Source: Caldilineae bacterium (GTDB lineage Bacteria > Chloroflexota > Anaerolineae > DUEN01). From it: a DNA stretch of 64,000 bases. The stretch covers positions 1 through 64,000 of the forward strand of contig DUEN01000103.1 of NCBI GenBank assembly GCA_011176545.1, in the 5' to 3' direction. Below the pieces are notes generated by a model that did no database searches, was not told the DNA's origin, and worked only from the letters and a program-made list of their open reading frames with translations. Of the stretch, positions 25,342 to 33,767 are shown one piece after another; position 1 is the first letter of the stretch; each line of letters starts with the position of its first letter. A program made the translations under genes and the position numbers.

Positions 25342-26130
25342 TCATAAGAGCTCACCACGCAGCACGGTGACGGCCTGTCCCCCCAAGATCACCCGCTCGC
25401 CGGCCAGCTGGACGCGCACGATCCCGCCGCGGGCGGACGCCTGATAGCCAGTGAGCTCTTCCTTGCCCAGTCGGGAGCCCCAATATGGGCCGAGACAGCA
25501 ATGCGCTGAGCCCGTGACCGGGTCCTCATCGACGCCTACCTGCGGGGCGAAGAAGCGAGAGACGAAGTCGTACCCGGGGGATGCCGCCCGCGCTGTGACG
25601 ATCACGCCGCGGGTCGAAACCTTCCGCAGCGCGGAGAAGTCTGGCTGCAGCTCCCGTACAGCCTCCTCTGTCGCTAACTCCACGAGGTAGTCGAAGCGGT
25701 TTCTCCCCACGTATACGGGCGAGCCCCCCAGGGCCTCGATCAACTCGTCGGGAGGCGTCGTGGGCTGTTCCGGCTCAGCCGGGAAGTCCATCTCGATCCA
25801 TTTCCCGCGGCGTTCGGCCGTGAGCAGCCCGCTCCGCGTATGAAAGCGCGCCGGCTGAGCCGACTTTAGGTATCCCGCCTCCCATAGCACATGGGCGCTG
25901 GCCAGCGTGGCATGGCCACACAGATCAACCTCGACGGTCGGCGTAAACCAACGCAGCTCGAAGCCATCGTCCACCCGGCGCAGGAAGGCCGTCTCGGACA
26001 GGTTCATCTCGCGGGCGACGTCCTGCATCCATCGCGCCTCCTTGGGCTCAGACAGGATACAGACGGCGGCTGGATTCCCGGAGAAAGCCTTATCCGTGAA
26101 GGCGTCCACCTGAAAGATCGGAAAGCCCAT
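25342..26130 (-). CDS. PhzF family isomerase/epimerase-like protein
   Basis: A 262-residue protein of the PhzF family, which has the diaminopimelate-epimerase fold but uses a Glu as acid/base and isomerises small carboxylates. Diagnostic stretches are QVDAFTDKAFSGNPAAVC at the N-terminus, MNLSETAFL with the catalytic Glu, VDLCGHATLASAHVLW, and DPVTGSAHCCLGPYW. ATG 26130 follows a GAGGAGGGGAG ribosome site. It is flanked by a MITE-like repeat upstream. The substrate is not predictable; phenazine genes are absent, so a role in phenazine synthesis is unlikely. Confidence 0.9.
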   Translation of the reverse strand: MGFPIFQVDAFTDKAFSGNPAAVCILSEPKEARWMQDVAREMNLSETAFLRRVDDGFELRWFTPTVEVDLCGHATLASAHVLWEAGYLKSAQPARFHTRSGLLTAERRGKWIEMDFPAEPEQPTTPPDELIEALGGSPVYVGRNRFDYLVELATEEAVRELQPDFSALRKVSTRGVIVTARAASPGYDFVSRFFAPQVGVDEDPVTGSAHCCLGPYWGSRLGKEELTGYQASARGGIVRVQLAGERVILGGQAVTVLRGELL

Positions 26131-26166
26131 CTCCCCTCCTCACAGATGCTAGTGATCCATAAAAGC

Positions 26167-26294
26167 ACCGCAGAGACGCCGAGAGCGCAGAGACTTCGAA
26201 GTCCTGATTTAGGAATTCCCATGCATAAAGCACTTTCAGTTACGAAACTTATCTCCTCGGCAAATTTTCTCAGCGTCCTCTGCGTCTTGGCGGT
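26167..26294. repeat. MITE-like palindromic repeat, longest copy
   Basis: A 128-bp copy with left end ACCGCAGAGACGCCGAGAGC and right end CCTCTGCGTCTTGGCGGT. Between the arms is an AT-richer spacer of about 70 bp without a gene. Located in the 276-bp space between the GNAT and PhzF genes. Confidence 0.75.
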
Positions 26295-26406
26295 CCTTTT
26301 AGGAGACTCTAACGTAGGCCTGTGCGTTGTGCGCCGCAGTATACGCCTGCTGGTGTGAGCTGTCAACGCGCTGGCGATTCGTGGATCGCCCCTCCACCGC
26401 CTGAAA

Positions 26407-27288
26407 TCACCCGATCTCAGGGCCGGCGATGGCGAATTGCCACTCGGGCCGCCCGAAAGGTCCAGAGCCTCCCAGATACATCCGCACGAAGGGGCGTTGC
26501 TCGGTAAACCCAAGATCCCGGAGGAAGGCGATCCACCCCTGCTGGTACAGCGGGACGTCCAGGATGACCCCCTTGCTTCCGATATGGCTCAAGGCAGCCA
26601 GGAGCAAAGCCCGCGCGGCCTCCTCACCCTCGGCTACCACCGGGCCGATCTGATCGAAGCGGCTCCCTGGGCGGCCCAGGCAATAGCCGACGATCTCCTC
26701 CCCTGACTTCGCGAGGAAGGCGAACTGCGGGGCCCGACGCAGGAGCGAGCGCAGGATCATCTCCCTCTCCGCGCCGAAGACGGAGGCGTCCAGGCGAACC
26801 AGCGCCGGGAACACGTCCTCGGTCACCTGATGGCAGGCGGGCGAGGAGGGAAGCGTCAGGGCATTGGGCCGACACCCCATACGCAGAAGCCGATATTCCT
26901 CCTTAAACCCCAACAGGTCATACAGTTTCCTGCCCAGCGGCGTTGCGTCCAGGCGGACCGGGCCGATATCCTGCACCGCACGGATGGCTGCCTTCAGCAG
27001 CGCCGTGCCGATGCCGCGACGCCGGTAGGCTGGATCCACGAGCGCCATGCCGATCCAGCTGAAACGCCGCTGATAGGTCACCGTCGTCACCGTCCCGGCA
27101 TCCACGCCGTCATACGCTGCCACGAAGCATCCACGAGAGCTGGCACGCAGCAGCATCTCCCAGTCGGCTTCGAGCTGATTCCAGCCGGCCGCCTCCTTGA
27201 GCCGCATCCCTAGAGGGATATCCTGGAACGTCATGGGGCGTAGGGTGATCCGCTCGATGGAGTCAGCTCGGTCCTTCCGCATCTTCAT
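26407..27288 (-). CDS. Double-domain GNAT acetyltransferase (YitH-like)
   Basis: A 293-residue protein with two GNAT-fold domains. The N-terminal domain (residues about 12-135) has the acetyl-CoA loop in YRRRGIGTALLKAA; the C-terminal domain (about 150-290) has the GYCLGRPGSRFDQIGPVVA stretch characteristic of the Acetyltransf_18-type domain found in YitH-like proteins. Met at 27288 or 27282 is the likely start; a longer frame to 27387 would read through the terminator hairpin at 27326-27370. The acceptor substrate is unknown. It is separated by that terminator from the mevalonate genes transcribed in the same direction. Confidence 0.82.
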   Translation of the reverse strand: MKMRKDRADSIERITLRPMTFQDIPLGMRLKEAAGWNQLEADWEMLLRASSRGCFVAAYDGVDAGTVTTVTYQRRFSWIGMALVDPAYRRRGIGTALLKAAIRAVQDIGPVRLDATPLGRKLYDLLGFKEEYRLLRMGCRPNALTLPSSPACHQVTEDVFPALVRLDASVFGAEREMILRSLLRRAPQFAFLAKSGEEIVGYCLGRPGSRFDQIGPVVAEGEEAARALLLAALSHIGSKGVILDVPLYQQGWIAFLRDLGFTEQRPFVRMYLGGSGPFGRPEWQFAIAGPEIG

Positions 27289-27325
27289 GCCCCTATCACG
27301 CCATCCTAAATCGGCGGTAACACAG

Positions 27326-27370
27326 ACAAACGGCCGGACATCAGGTGTCTCCCTGACTCCGGCCGTTTGT
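27326..27370 (-). terminator. Terminator hairpin after the mevalonate-type genes
   Basis: A 13-bp stem (ACAAACGGCCGGA and complement) encloses a second small stem (TCAGG and CCTGA). It lies just beyond the stop of the DUF35 gene on the minus strand. Confidence 0.75.
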
Positions 27371-27405
27371 GACCAACTCCAGGACAACGGCGGGAAAGGT
27401 CAGCC

Positions 27406-27801
27406 TTATCTCAACTGCGGCCGAAATTTATAACCATACAGGATCTGGCCCTCAGGGCCATCCTCTTTGAGCTTACGCGTGACCATCTCCACCGGCATGC
27501 CGATCTGGACTTCCCCCGGACGGACATCCGTGAGTTGCGCCGTCACCATGGGTCCCTCCTCCAGTTTGATGAGGGCCACCGTGTACGGCACGTATTCCTC
27601 GAATCCCTCGGGGGCGTCATACATGGTGGAGAAGGAGAAGACCTCCCCACGCCCACTCAGCGCGTGGGCCGTCTGCGCCTGCTCCGCGCAATGCGGGCAT
27701 GTATCCCTCGGCGGGAACAGCACGCGGCCGCATGTATCGCAGACCTCTCCCACCAATCGGTATCTTTGCTGGCGAACGCGCCATTCACGTGCGATGTGCA
27801 T
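27406..27801 (-). CDS. DUF35 OB-fold / zinc-ribbon protein associated with thiolase and HMG-CoA synthase
   Basis: A 131-residue protein with an N-terminal rubredoxin-like zinc ribbon (CDTCGRVLFPPRDTCPHC: two CxxC pairs) and a C-terminal OB fold (GRGEVFSFSTMYDAPEGFEE ... MVTAQLTD). In archaea, DUF35 proteins hold acetoacetyl-CoA thiolase and HMG-CoA synthase together in a channelling complex. Here it follows exactly those two genes, so the same role is likely. It is separated from the thiolase by 166 bp that contain an inverted repeat (ACGACTCTC ... GAGAGTCGT around 27857-27894), so it may have partly independent expression. Confidence 0.85.
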   Translation of the reverse strand: MHIAREWRVRQQRYRLVGEVCDTCGRVLFPPRDTCPHCAEQAQTAHALSGRGEVFSFSTMYDAPEGFEEYVPYTVALIKLEEGPMVTAQLTDVRPGEVQIGMPVEMVTRKLKEDGPEGQILYGYKFRPQLR

Positions 27802-27967
27802 GACCGTGCATCCTCCTCGAGATTCGCATTTTCAGGCTGTCCCTATTCTACCGAAAAACGACTCTCATGAACTATCACTCCAGAGAGTCGTTCCCCTTTG
27901 GCAGTTTTTGACAGCTTTTACATTTGCCATGCTGCACAGGGATACACACATGGTGGTGCCATGCCCC

Positions 27968-29137
27968 CTAATCAAGGGCCTCCAGGATATGCGTGATCGC
28001 TGTGGCGCCGCTGCCACCGACGTTCTGCGCCATGCCAATCCGCGCGTCCTGCACCTGATTGGGGCCGGCGCGGCCGGTCAACTGCTGCACCACCTCCACG
28101 ATCTGATAGATGCCCGTGGCCCCGACGGGATGGCCGCGTGCCTTAAGCCCCCCCATCGTGGAGATTGGGATGCGGCCCTCGATGGAGATCTCGCCATCCA
28201 TCGCCAGCAGGGTCCCCTTGCCCCGCCGGGCGAACCCGGCCGCCTCAAGGGATAGCGCGGCTGTGATGCTAAACGCGTCATGGAGCTCAAACAGGTCGAT
28301 GTCGGAAGGCCGCACGCCAGCCTGAGCGTATGCCTTCTGGCTCGATAGAAACACCGCCTCCAGGAAGAGCGGATCCCGTCGGTCGTGAATGGCCACGGAA
28401 TCCGTGACGATGGCCGAGCCCATGACGCGCACAAGCCCATGTTTCTGTCGCGCTCGCCGGGCGAGCTCGCTGTCGGCCGGGGCGAGCACGACGGCCGCGG
28501 CCCCGTCACAGATGGGCGATGAGTCCAACAGGTTGATGGGGTCGGCGATCATGGGGGCCTGGCGATAGGCCTCCAATGTGATAGGACGTTGGAACATCGC
28601 GTTAGGGTTCCCGGCCGCGTTGCGATGCGCGTTGATGGCGAAGCCGGCGAAGGCGTCATGGGGCACGTCATATTCGTACATATAACGCCGCATCAGCAGA
28701 GCGTTCAGGGCTACGAAGGAGACGCCCTGGCCAGCCTCGTACTCCTGATCCGCCGCCATCGCCAGCGCGGAGGTGATCACTTCCGATGGGCTGTCCGTCA
28801 TCTTCTCCACGCCGACGACCACGACCACGTCGTGCAGCCCGCCGGCCACGGCGATGTAGCCGATGCGAAACGCGGCCGCCCCTGAGCCACACGCCGCCTC
28901 TATCTTCACAGCTTCAATGCCGCGCAGCCCCGCGAAATCCGCGATCAACGCCCCCAGGTGCTCCTGTCCGGTCAACTCCCCAGAGAGCATATTCCCCACA
29001 TACAGGGCATCGGGACGCTCCACCCCAGCCTCCTCCAGCGCGGCCTGCACCGCGTCGTGCGCGAGATGTCGCAGCGAGCGCTCCCAATGCTCACCTACAG
29101 GGGTCTGGCCGATGCCGATGATCGCCACATCACGCAT
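27968..29137 (-). CDS. Acetyl-CoA acetyltransferase / SCP-x-type thiolase
   Basis: A 389-residue thiolase that should condense two acetyl-CoA to acetoacetyl-CoA, the first step of the mevalonate route. The nucleophilic Cys is in IEAACGSGAAAFR; FELHDAF and GGLKARGHPVGATG hold the active-site His residues. The C-terminal motif reads AQNVGGSGATAI, as in the SCP-x/archaeal branch where the usual second catalytic Cys is replaced. It begins 6 bp after the HMG-CoA synthase stop, with GGTGAGACGGG as ribosome site, so the pair is translated together. Assignment as the mevalonate thiolase rests on context. Confidence 0.92.
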   Translation of the reverse strand: MRDVAIIGIGQTPVGEHWERSLRHLAHDAVQAALEEAGVERPDALYVGNMLSGELTGQEHLGALIADFAGLRGIEAVKIEAACGSGAAAFRIGYIAVAGGLHDVVVVVGVEKMTDSPSEVITSALAMAADQEYEAGQGVSFVALNALLMRRYMYEYDVPHDAFAGFAINAHRNAAGNPNAMFQRPITLEAYRQAPMIADPINLLDSSPICDGAAAVVLAPADSELARRARQKHGLVRVMGSAIVTDSVAIHDRRDPLFLEAVFLSSQKAYAQAGVRPSDIDLFELHDAFSITAALSLEAAGFARRGKGTLLAMDGEISIEGRIPISTMGGLKARGHPVGATGIYQIVEVVQQLTGRAGPNQVQDARIGMAQNVGGSGATAITHILEALD

Positions 29138-29143
29138 CCCGTC

Positions 29144-30193
29144 TCACCTCGTCAGCAGCTTTCCCCGAAAGCGCGCGTATGTCGCGTAGTCGATCGCCTG
29201 CCTCCGAGCGATGTATTCCCTGGTCAACGGCGCCCGATCACGACGTTCCTCGATGTGTTCCGTCACGACCAGGGATAAGGCGTCGCTACCGGCCCCAGAG
29301 CCAAAGCTGACTAGGAGGATCCGATCCCCCGGCTTGGCCTCGTCCAATACAGCTGCAAGGCCCAGCAGCGACGAGCCAGCATAAGCGTTGCCAATGTGAT
29401 CGACCAGCAGGCCAGCTTCGATCTGCTCCGGGCGAAAGCCCAGCATCCTGGCCACCCGCCGGGGGAATTTGGCATTGGGTTGATGGAACACGGCGTATCG
29501 GAAATCACCTGGCTTAAGATCCAACTCGGCCAGCAATTGCCGCGCGGCTGAGATGATGTGGTGGAAATAGGCCGGCTGGCCCGTGAAACGCTGACCATGA
29601 CTGGGATATCGGGCGCACGATCGCCGCCAGAAGTCCGGCGTATCGGTGACATATGAGACGGACCCCTCGAACACGGCGAGGCTTTCCTCAGCCGGCCCGA
29701 TCACAAAGGCCGCGCCGCCGGCGCCGGCCGTATACTCCAGGGCATCCCCCGGCCGCCCCTGGGCCGCGTCCGTGCCGATGCTCAGAGCGTAATCCGCCAT
29801 GCCTGAGCCCACCAGCCCGATAGCCGCCTGAATCGCCTCCGTCCCGGCTTTGCAGGCGAACTCCCAGTCGGCCGCCTGGGTGAACGGCACCGCGCCGATG
29901 GCCTCCGCCACGATGGTAGCCGTGGGCTTCACAGCGTAGGGGTGCGACTCGCTGCCCACCCACACGGCCCGGATCAAGGTGGGATCGATCCCGGCACGAG
30001 CCAGTGCGTTACGCGCGGCCTCGATGGACATCGTCGCCGTGTCCTCATCCAACCCGGGTACGGCCTTCTCCTCGATCGGCAATGGGCTCTGGCCATTGCT
30101 CCATACCTGCGCCACCTCAATGGCCGGCAGGCGATAACGGGGCACATACGCCCCATACCCTACAACCCCCACGGACCGGATCGGCTTTAACAT
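29144..30193 (-). CDS. Hydroxymethylglutaryl-CoA synthase (archaeal type)
   Basis: A 349-residue HMG-CoA synthase that condenses acetyl-CoA with acetoacetyl-CoA. The catalytic Cys is in [16 protein letters not shown], with a His in [10 protein letters not shown] and the GSGAGSDAL stretch near the C-terminus. The length and sequence match the short archaeal form, not the eukaryotic or Gram-positive ones. ATG 30193 is chosen; a TTG at 30214 is also open but is part of a low-complexity repeat. The gene lies 24 bp after the reductase stop, across a GAGATTGGG-type repeat that also supplies purine-rich sequence before the start codon. Confidence 0.93.
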   Translation of the reverse strand: MLKPIRSVGVVGYGAYVPRYRLPAIEVAQVWSNGQSPLPIEEKAVPGLDEDTATMSIEAARNALARAGIDPTLIRAVWVGSESHPYAVKPTATIVAEAIGAVPFTQAADWEFACKAGTEAIQAAIGLVGSGMADYALSIGTDAAQGRPGDALEYTAGAGGAAFVIGPAEESLAVFEGSVSYVTDTPDFWRRSCARYPSHGQRFTGQPAYFHHIISAARQLLAELDLKPGDFRYAVFHQPNAKFPRRVARMLGFRPEQIEAGLLVDHIGNAYAGSSLLGLAAVLDEAKPGDRILLVSFGSGAGSDALSLVVTEHIEERRDRAPLTREYIARRQAIDYATYARFRGKLLTR

Positions 30194-30226
30194 CCCCCAA
30201 TCTCCAATTCCCAATCTCTAATCTCT
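30194..30226. repeat. Low-complexity AGATTNG repeat before the HMG-CoA synthase gene
   Basis: On the minus strand this reads as degenerate copies of AGATTAG/AGATTGG ending in GGGGG directly before ATG 30193. A longer array of the same unit lies at 51699-51755 directly before ddl. Confidence 0.65.
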
Positions 30227-31498
30227 ACCCCGATAGTCCGCTAACAGTTCCTGCGCCCGATCGAGCCGAATGACCCGCTCAGCCACCATGCGATCCACCA
30301 CCCAGTCGATCTCGTCCCCGACGGCGCCCGCGGCGATGGCCACCTGCCGCGCGTGCAGCTCCATGTGCCCGCGCTGAATCCCCTCCGTCGCCAGGGCCCG
30401 AATGGCGGCCAGGTTCTGCGCCAGTCCCACGGCGACCGTCACCTCCGCCAGCTCGCGGGCCGTCTCAACGCCCAGGATGCGCAGCGCCAGCCGGGCCGTC
30501 GGATGGACGCGGGTGGCGCCGCCCACCGTGCCCAAGGCGAGGGGCATCTCCAGGCGCCCCACCAGGTTGCCTTCCGCGTCCTTCTCCCAGACCGAAAGGG
30601 ACCGGTATCGGCCATCGCGGGCAGCGTAGGCGTGCGCGCCGGCTTCCACGGCCCGCCAATCGTTCCCCGTGGCGATCACCACCGCGTCCACGCCATTCAT
30701 GATCCCCTTGTTATGCGTCGCCGCGCGATAAGGATCCACCGCGGCCAGCGCGTGCGCCTCGACGATGCGATCGACCACCAGCGGCCCCGGGAAGTCCTTC
30801 GTCTCCAGGGCATGGGGCGGGATCACGCAACGCGCCCGCGCCATGCGCCGATCGGCCAGATTGGAGAGGATGCGGAGGTTCACGCGGCCTCCGGTGATCT
30901 CCTCAACCACCGGGGCCAGGCTCTCACACGCCGTGTTGACCGTGTTGGCGCCCATAGCATCGCGACAATCATACAGCAGGTGGATCACCAGCATGGGGCC
31001 CACGGGGCTTTCCGGCACGATGCGCGCCTCGATATCGCGCGCGCCCCCGCCCAGGCGAACGATCACCGGATCCGTCCGGTTCGCCAAGTCCAACAGGCGT
31101 TGCTTTTGGGCCAGAACGGCCGCCCGGGCGACCTCCACATCCTCTAGATCGAGCACCTGGATCTGACCGATCATGACCGGCTCGTCGGTCTCGGCGTGAA
31201 AGCCTCCCCCCTCACGCGCCAGTCGAGCGGCGTAGCTGGCACCCGCCACCACCGAGGGCTCCTCGATGGCCATGGGGATCAGGTAGTCCCGCCCGTTGAT
31301 CAAAAAGTTGACGGCGATGCCCAACGGCAGGGCGTGCAGGCCGATTACGTTCTCGATCATCTTGTCCGCCTGAGCCAGGGTGAGGCTTTGGCGCAACATC
31401 GCCGTCTCCGCCTCGTCAAGCCCGGCCCACTCGGCGACGATCCGCGTACGCTCTTCGACGCTTAGCTTGTAGAAGCCGCTCAATCGAGACGATGGCAC
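30218..31498 (-). CDS. Hydroxymethylglutaryl-CoA reductase, class II
   Basis: A 426-residue reductase converting HMG-CoA to mevalonate. Motifs in order: ENVIGLHALPLGIAVNFLI, EEPSVVAGASYAA with the catalytic Glu, DAMGANTVNT, THNKGIMNG with the active-site Lys, GTVGGATRVHP, and RGHMELHARQVA with the late His. Length and the absence of membrane segments fit the soluble class II enzyme. GTG 31498 is preferred, because GGAGGG lies 5 nt before it; a TTG at 31516 is also open. It heads the group reductase-synthase-thiolase-DUF35. Later mevalonate genes (kinases, decarboxylase) are not in the window. Confidence 0.93.
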   Translation of the reverse strand: MPSSRLSGFYKLSVEERTRIVAEWAGLDEAETAMLRQSLTLAQADKMIENVIGLHALPLGIAVNFLINGRDYLIPMAIEEPSVVAGASYAARLAREGGGFHAETDEPVMIGQIQVLDLEDVEVARAAVLAQKQRLLDLANRTDPVIVRLGGGARDIEARIVPESPVGPMLVIHLLYDCRDAMGANTVNTACESLAPVVEEITGGRVNLRILSNLADRRMARARCVIPPHALETKDFPGPLVVDRIVEAHALAAVDPYRAATHNKGIMNGVDAVVIATGNDWRAVEAGAHAYAARDGRYRSLSVWEKDAEGNLVGRLEMPLALGTVGGATRVHPTARLALRILGVETARELAEVTVAVGLAQNLAAIRALATEGIQRGHMELHARQVAIAAGAVGDEIDWVVDRMVAERVIRLDRAQELLADYRGRD

Positions 31499-31679
31499 TT
31501 GTCCCTCCACATACAAAAGGCCCCATGATCGGAGCCCATTTGCCTTCTATCTTCGCCCAGCCTCATCGCCCGCCTATCGTTCCAGGCGACCTGAGCCTCG
31601 ACACTTTACCCCACGCGCGCTGTCAAAATCTATCAGATCCCTTCCAATTCCCACCAGATCGAAGCCGACCCCCGACTAT

Positions 31680-33095
31680 CTACATCCCAGGCCGCGATAT
31701 CTGCACTACGATCTCGATCATCATCCGAACCACGCCGTCGAGCAGTTGGGGAATCAGCGCTAAGCCACCCGAGAGGACGACGCCGACGATGAGCAGAAGC
31801 CCAGAAGAGAGCCGCTCCCTGGGGATGAGCCGCCTGGATGGAGGGAGAGGAGCCCAGAAGGATTGAAGGAGCCGGAGATAGCCCAGGCTCACTCCCAGCT
31901 GCCCGACTACGATGAGCAAGCCCCAGACGGGACGTGTGCGCAGGAGCGTCTGGATCAACGTCCAACGGAGCCCGAACGAGGCGGTCAGGGGAAAGCCAGC
32001 CAGCCCCAGGCCTCCCACCAAGATGGCCAGGACCGTCCACGGAAGCCGACGCATCAGCCCGCGCACCGCCTCCAGATCGTCCGCGATCCCATGGGATTCC
32101 AGGTTCGTGAACCCGTACGCGCTCAAGAAGAGACTCAATGCCCTTCCCACGAACAGCGCCGCGGCCATGCGCCACTCCAGCGGCGCACCCAGGCCGAACC
32201 CTACCAGGAAGACGCCCCAATCGTGCAGCGCGGCGTAGGCCCAGAGACGTCGCGCCCGGCCAGCCGACAGCGCGCCCATCGCCCCCCAGAGCAGCGTGAT
32301 GAGCCCCGTCGCCGTCAGCGCGCGGCTGACCGCCATATGTTCCGATAGCCAGGGCCACTGCAGGAAGACGTCCCAGATCAGGTGCAACACGACGACCTGC
32401 CCCCCTACAGCCAGGAACGCCCCCACAACAGGCGGGGCCTCGGCCAGCAGGGAGACGAAAGGCGCGTGTAGGGGCACCGGCGCCAACAACACCAGAAGGG
32501 AGATCCCGATCAGCCAGGTGGCCATCCGCAGATACGTCGCGTCATCAGGACGGAGGGCCATCTCCTGGACATGCCACCCCGCGACCAACATCAACATGAA
32601 GGCTGCAAGGGGCCACCAGACCTGGCGAAAGGCCGCCCGCGTCGGCGCGGTGCGCCCAGCCTGCACGATGAAGGCAGAGAGACAACTCGCGGCGAGCAGG
32701 CCAGTTAACGTCCCCATCATCGGGTGCACGATGACGGCCCCAGCCCACAGGGCCAGGATCACTAGGCCGATAGGGACGAAGGAACGCCCCGATGAACGCA
32801 GCCGAATCCCGGCAAAGGCGGCCAACGCCGCCAACCCCAGCATAGTCAGCACCGGGCGCTCGGCTCCAGTCACCACTAACGTATAGCCCAAACCCTCAAG
32901 CGGCCGGTTGAGGAGCACGGGATGCCCCCATACCGAGACGACCCGATCCAGAGGCCAGCGCAAGCTGAGCATGGCTAAGAGGATTCCTGCCACGGCGCCG
33001 GCCAGGGCGGACATAAACGCCCACCTCCGTAGAGGATAAACGAGGACGGCCAAAAGGGTCAGCCCTCCCACAATCAACTCCGCGCCGGTGATCAC
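31680..33095 (-). CDS. Proton-translocating membrane subunit, NuoN/HyfF-like
   Basis: A 471-residue integral membrane protein with about 13-14 hydrophobic segments and the general pattern of the Mrp/NuoL-M-N antiporter family, but divergent. Visible traces of the family are LWGAMGALSAGRARRLWAYAALHDWGVFLVG (the lysine helix region has Arg here) and LAGFPLTASFGLRW, which matches the usual GxPPxxGFxxK region with the Lys lost. It overlaps the upstream gene by 4 bp (ATGA). No iron-sulfur or catalytic hydrogenase gene is near, so it belongs to an orphan membrane module. The loss of charged residues makes active pumping uncertain. Confidence 0.7.
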   Translation of the reverse strand: MITGAELIVGGLTLLAVLVYPLRRWAFMSALAGAVAGILLAMLSLRWPLDRVVSVWGHPVLLNRPLEGLGYTLVVTGAERPVLTMLGLAALAAFAGIRLRSSGRSFVPIGLVILALWAGAVIVHPMMGTLTGLLAASCLSAFIVQAGRTAPTRAAFRQVWWPLAAFMLMLVAGWHVQEMALRPDDATYLRMATWLIGISLLVLLAPVPLHAPFVSLLAEAPPVVGAFLAVGGQVVVLHLIWDVFLQWPWLSEHMAVSRALTATGLITLLWGAMGALSAGRARRLWAYAALHDWGVFLVGFGLGAPLEWRMAAALFVGRALSLFLSAYGFTNLESHGIADDLEAVRGLMRRLPWTVLAILVGGLGLAGFPLTASFGLRWTLIQTLLRTRPVWGLLIVVGQLGVSLGYLRLLQSFWAPLPPSRRLIPRERLSSGLLLIVGVVLSGGLALIPQLLDGVVRMMIEIVVQISRPGM

Positions 33096-33766
33096 CGGTT
33101 CCCCCCTCTATCGGGCTGAAGCCGTAACCCTTCAACGGTCATGAGATACGCACACACCAAGCCGACTAGCAGCTTGGCGGTCCCAATCGTGCCCTCGATC
33201 ATCGCGTCGCGCTCCAAGGCGGGGTAATAAAGGTGCAACGCCTCCAGCCACCAGATGAGCCCTATGCCCGACGTCAAGGGCTCATTGCCCAGGGCTAGCA
33301 CCAGAACCCCCATGGCCACCAGCCAGGTGCCTGCGAAGACGAGGTCAGGGTCCAGACCATAGAGCGGTAATCGGATGCGGAGGAAGATGAGCAACCCGGC
33401 GATAAATCCCACCATCACCAGCCGGAGGATCCCTCGCGCTGAGGGCGAGGGCCACCGCCAGCGTAGCCAGCGCACGGGCCGTTGTCCCCATCCGCCCATG
33501 CGTGCCGACAGGAACCACATGATCGCGATCAGCGTCCCGATCATGAGCCGGAGGAAGGCCCATTCCGGCGGCAGGAAGCGCGTCGCGAACACGGTGAGGA
33601 TGATCGATTGGCCGATGATGCCCACCACGATCACGCGCCAATCGGCGATGATCGCCATCAGCCCTGTTAACAGGGCGAGAAGGATCACCCCCGCCAGGCC
33701 GTTCAAGAAGGCCAGAGGCGTGACCAAATGATTCAACCAGGGCAGAAACGAGGCGGACTCCATCAC
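33092..33766 (-). CDS. HyfE-like small membrane subunit
   Basis: A 224-residue protein with about six transmembrane segments and almost no soluble part. The order of genes (antiporter-like, small subunit, antiporter-like) and the segment spacing resemble HyfE of formate hydrogenlyase-type complexes, a NuoK-related protein, for example VILLALLTGLMAIIADWRVIVVGIIGQSIIL and the late EALHLYY segment. It starts 1 bp after the upstream stop and overlaps the downstream gene by 4 bp, so the three are translationally coupled. Recognition is from pattern and context rather than a clear motif. Confidence 0.6.
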   Translation of the reverse strand: MMESASFLPWLNHLVTPLAFLNGLAGVILLALLTGLMAIIADWRVIVVGIIGQSIILTVFATRFLPPEWAFLRLMIGTLIAIMWFLSARMGGWGQRPVRWLRWRWPSPSARGILRLVMVGFIAGLLIFLRIRLPLYGLDPDLVFAGTWLVAMGVLVLALGNEPLTSGIGLIWWLEALHLYYPALERDAMIEGTIGTAKLLVGLVCAYLMTVEGLRLQPDRGGNR

Positions 33767-33767
33767 T

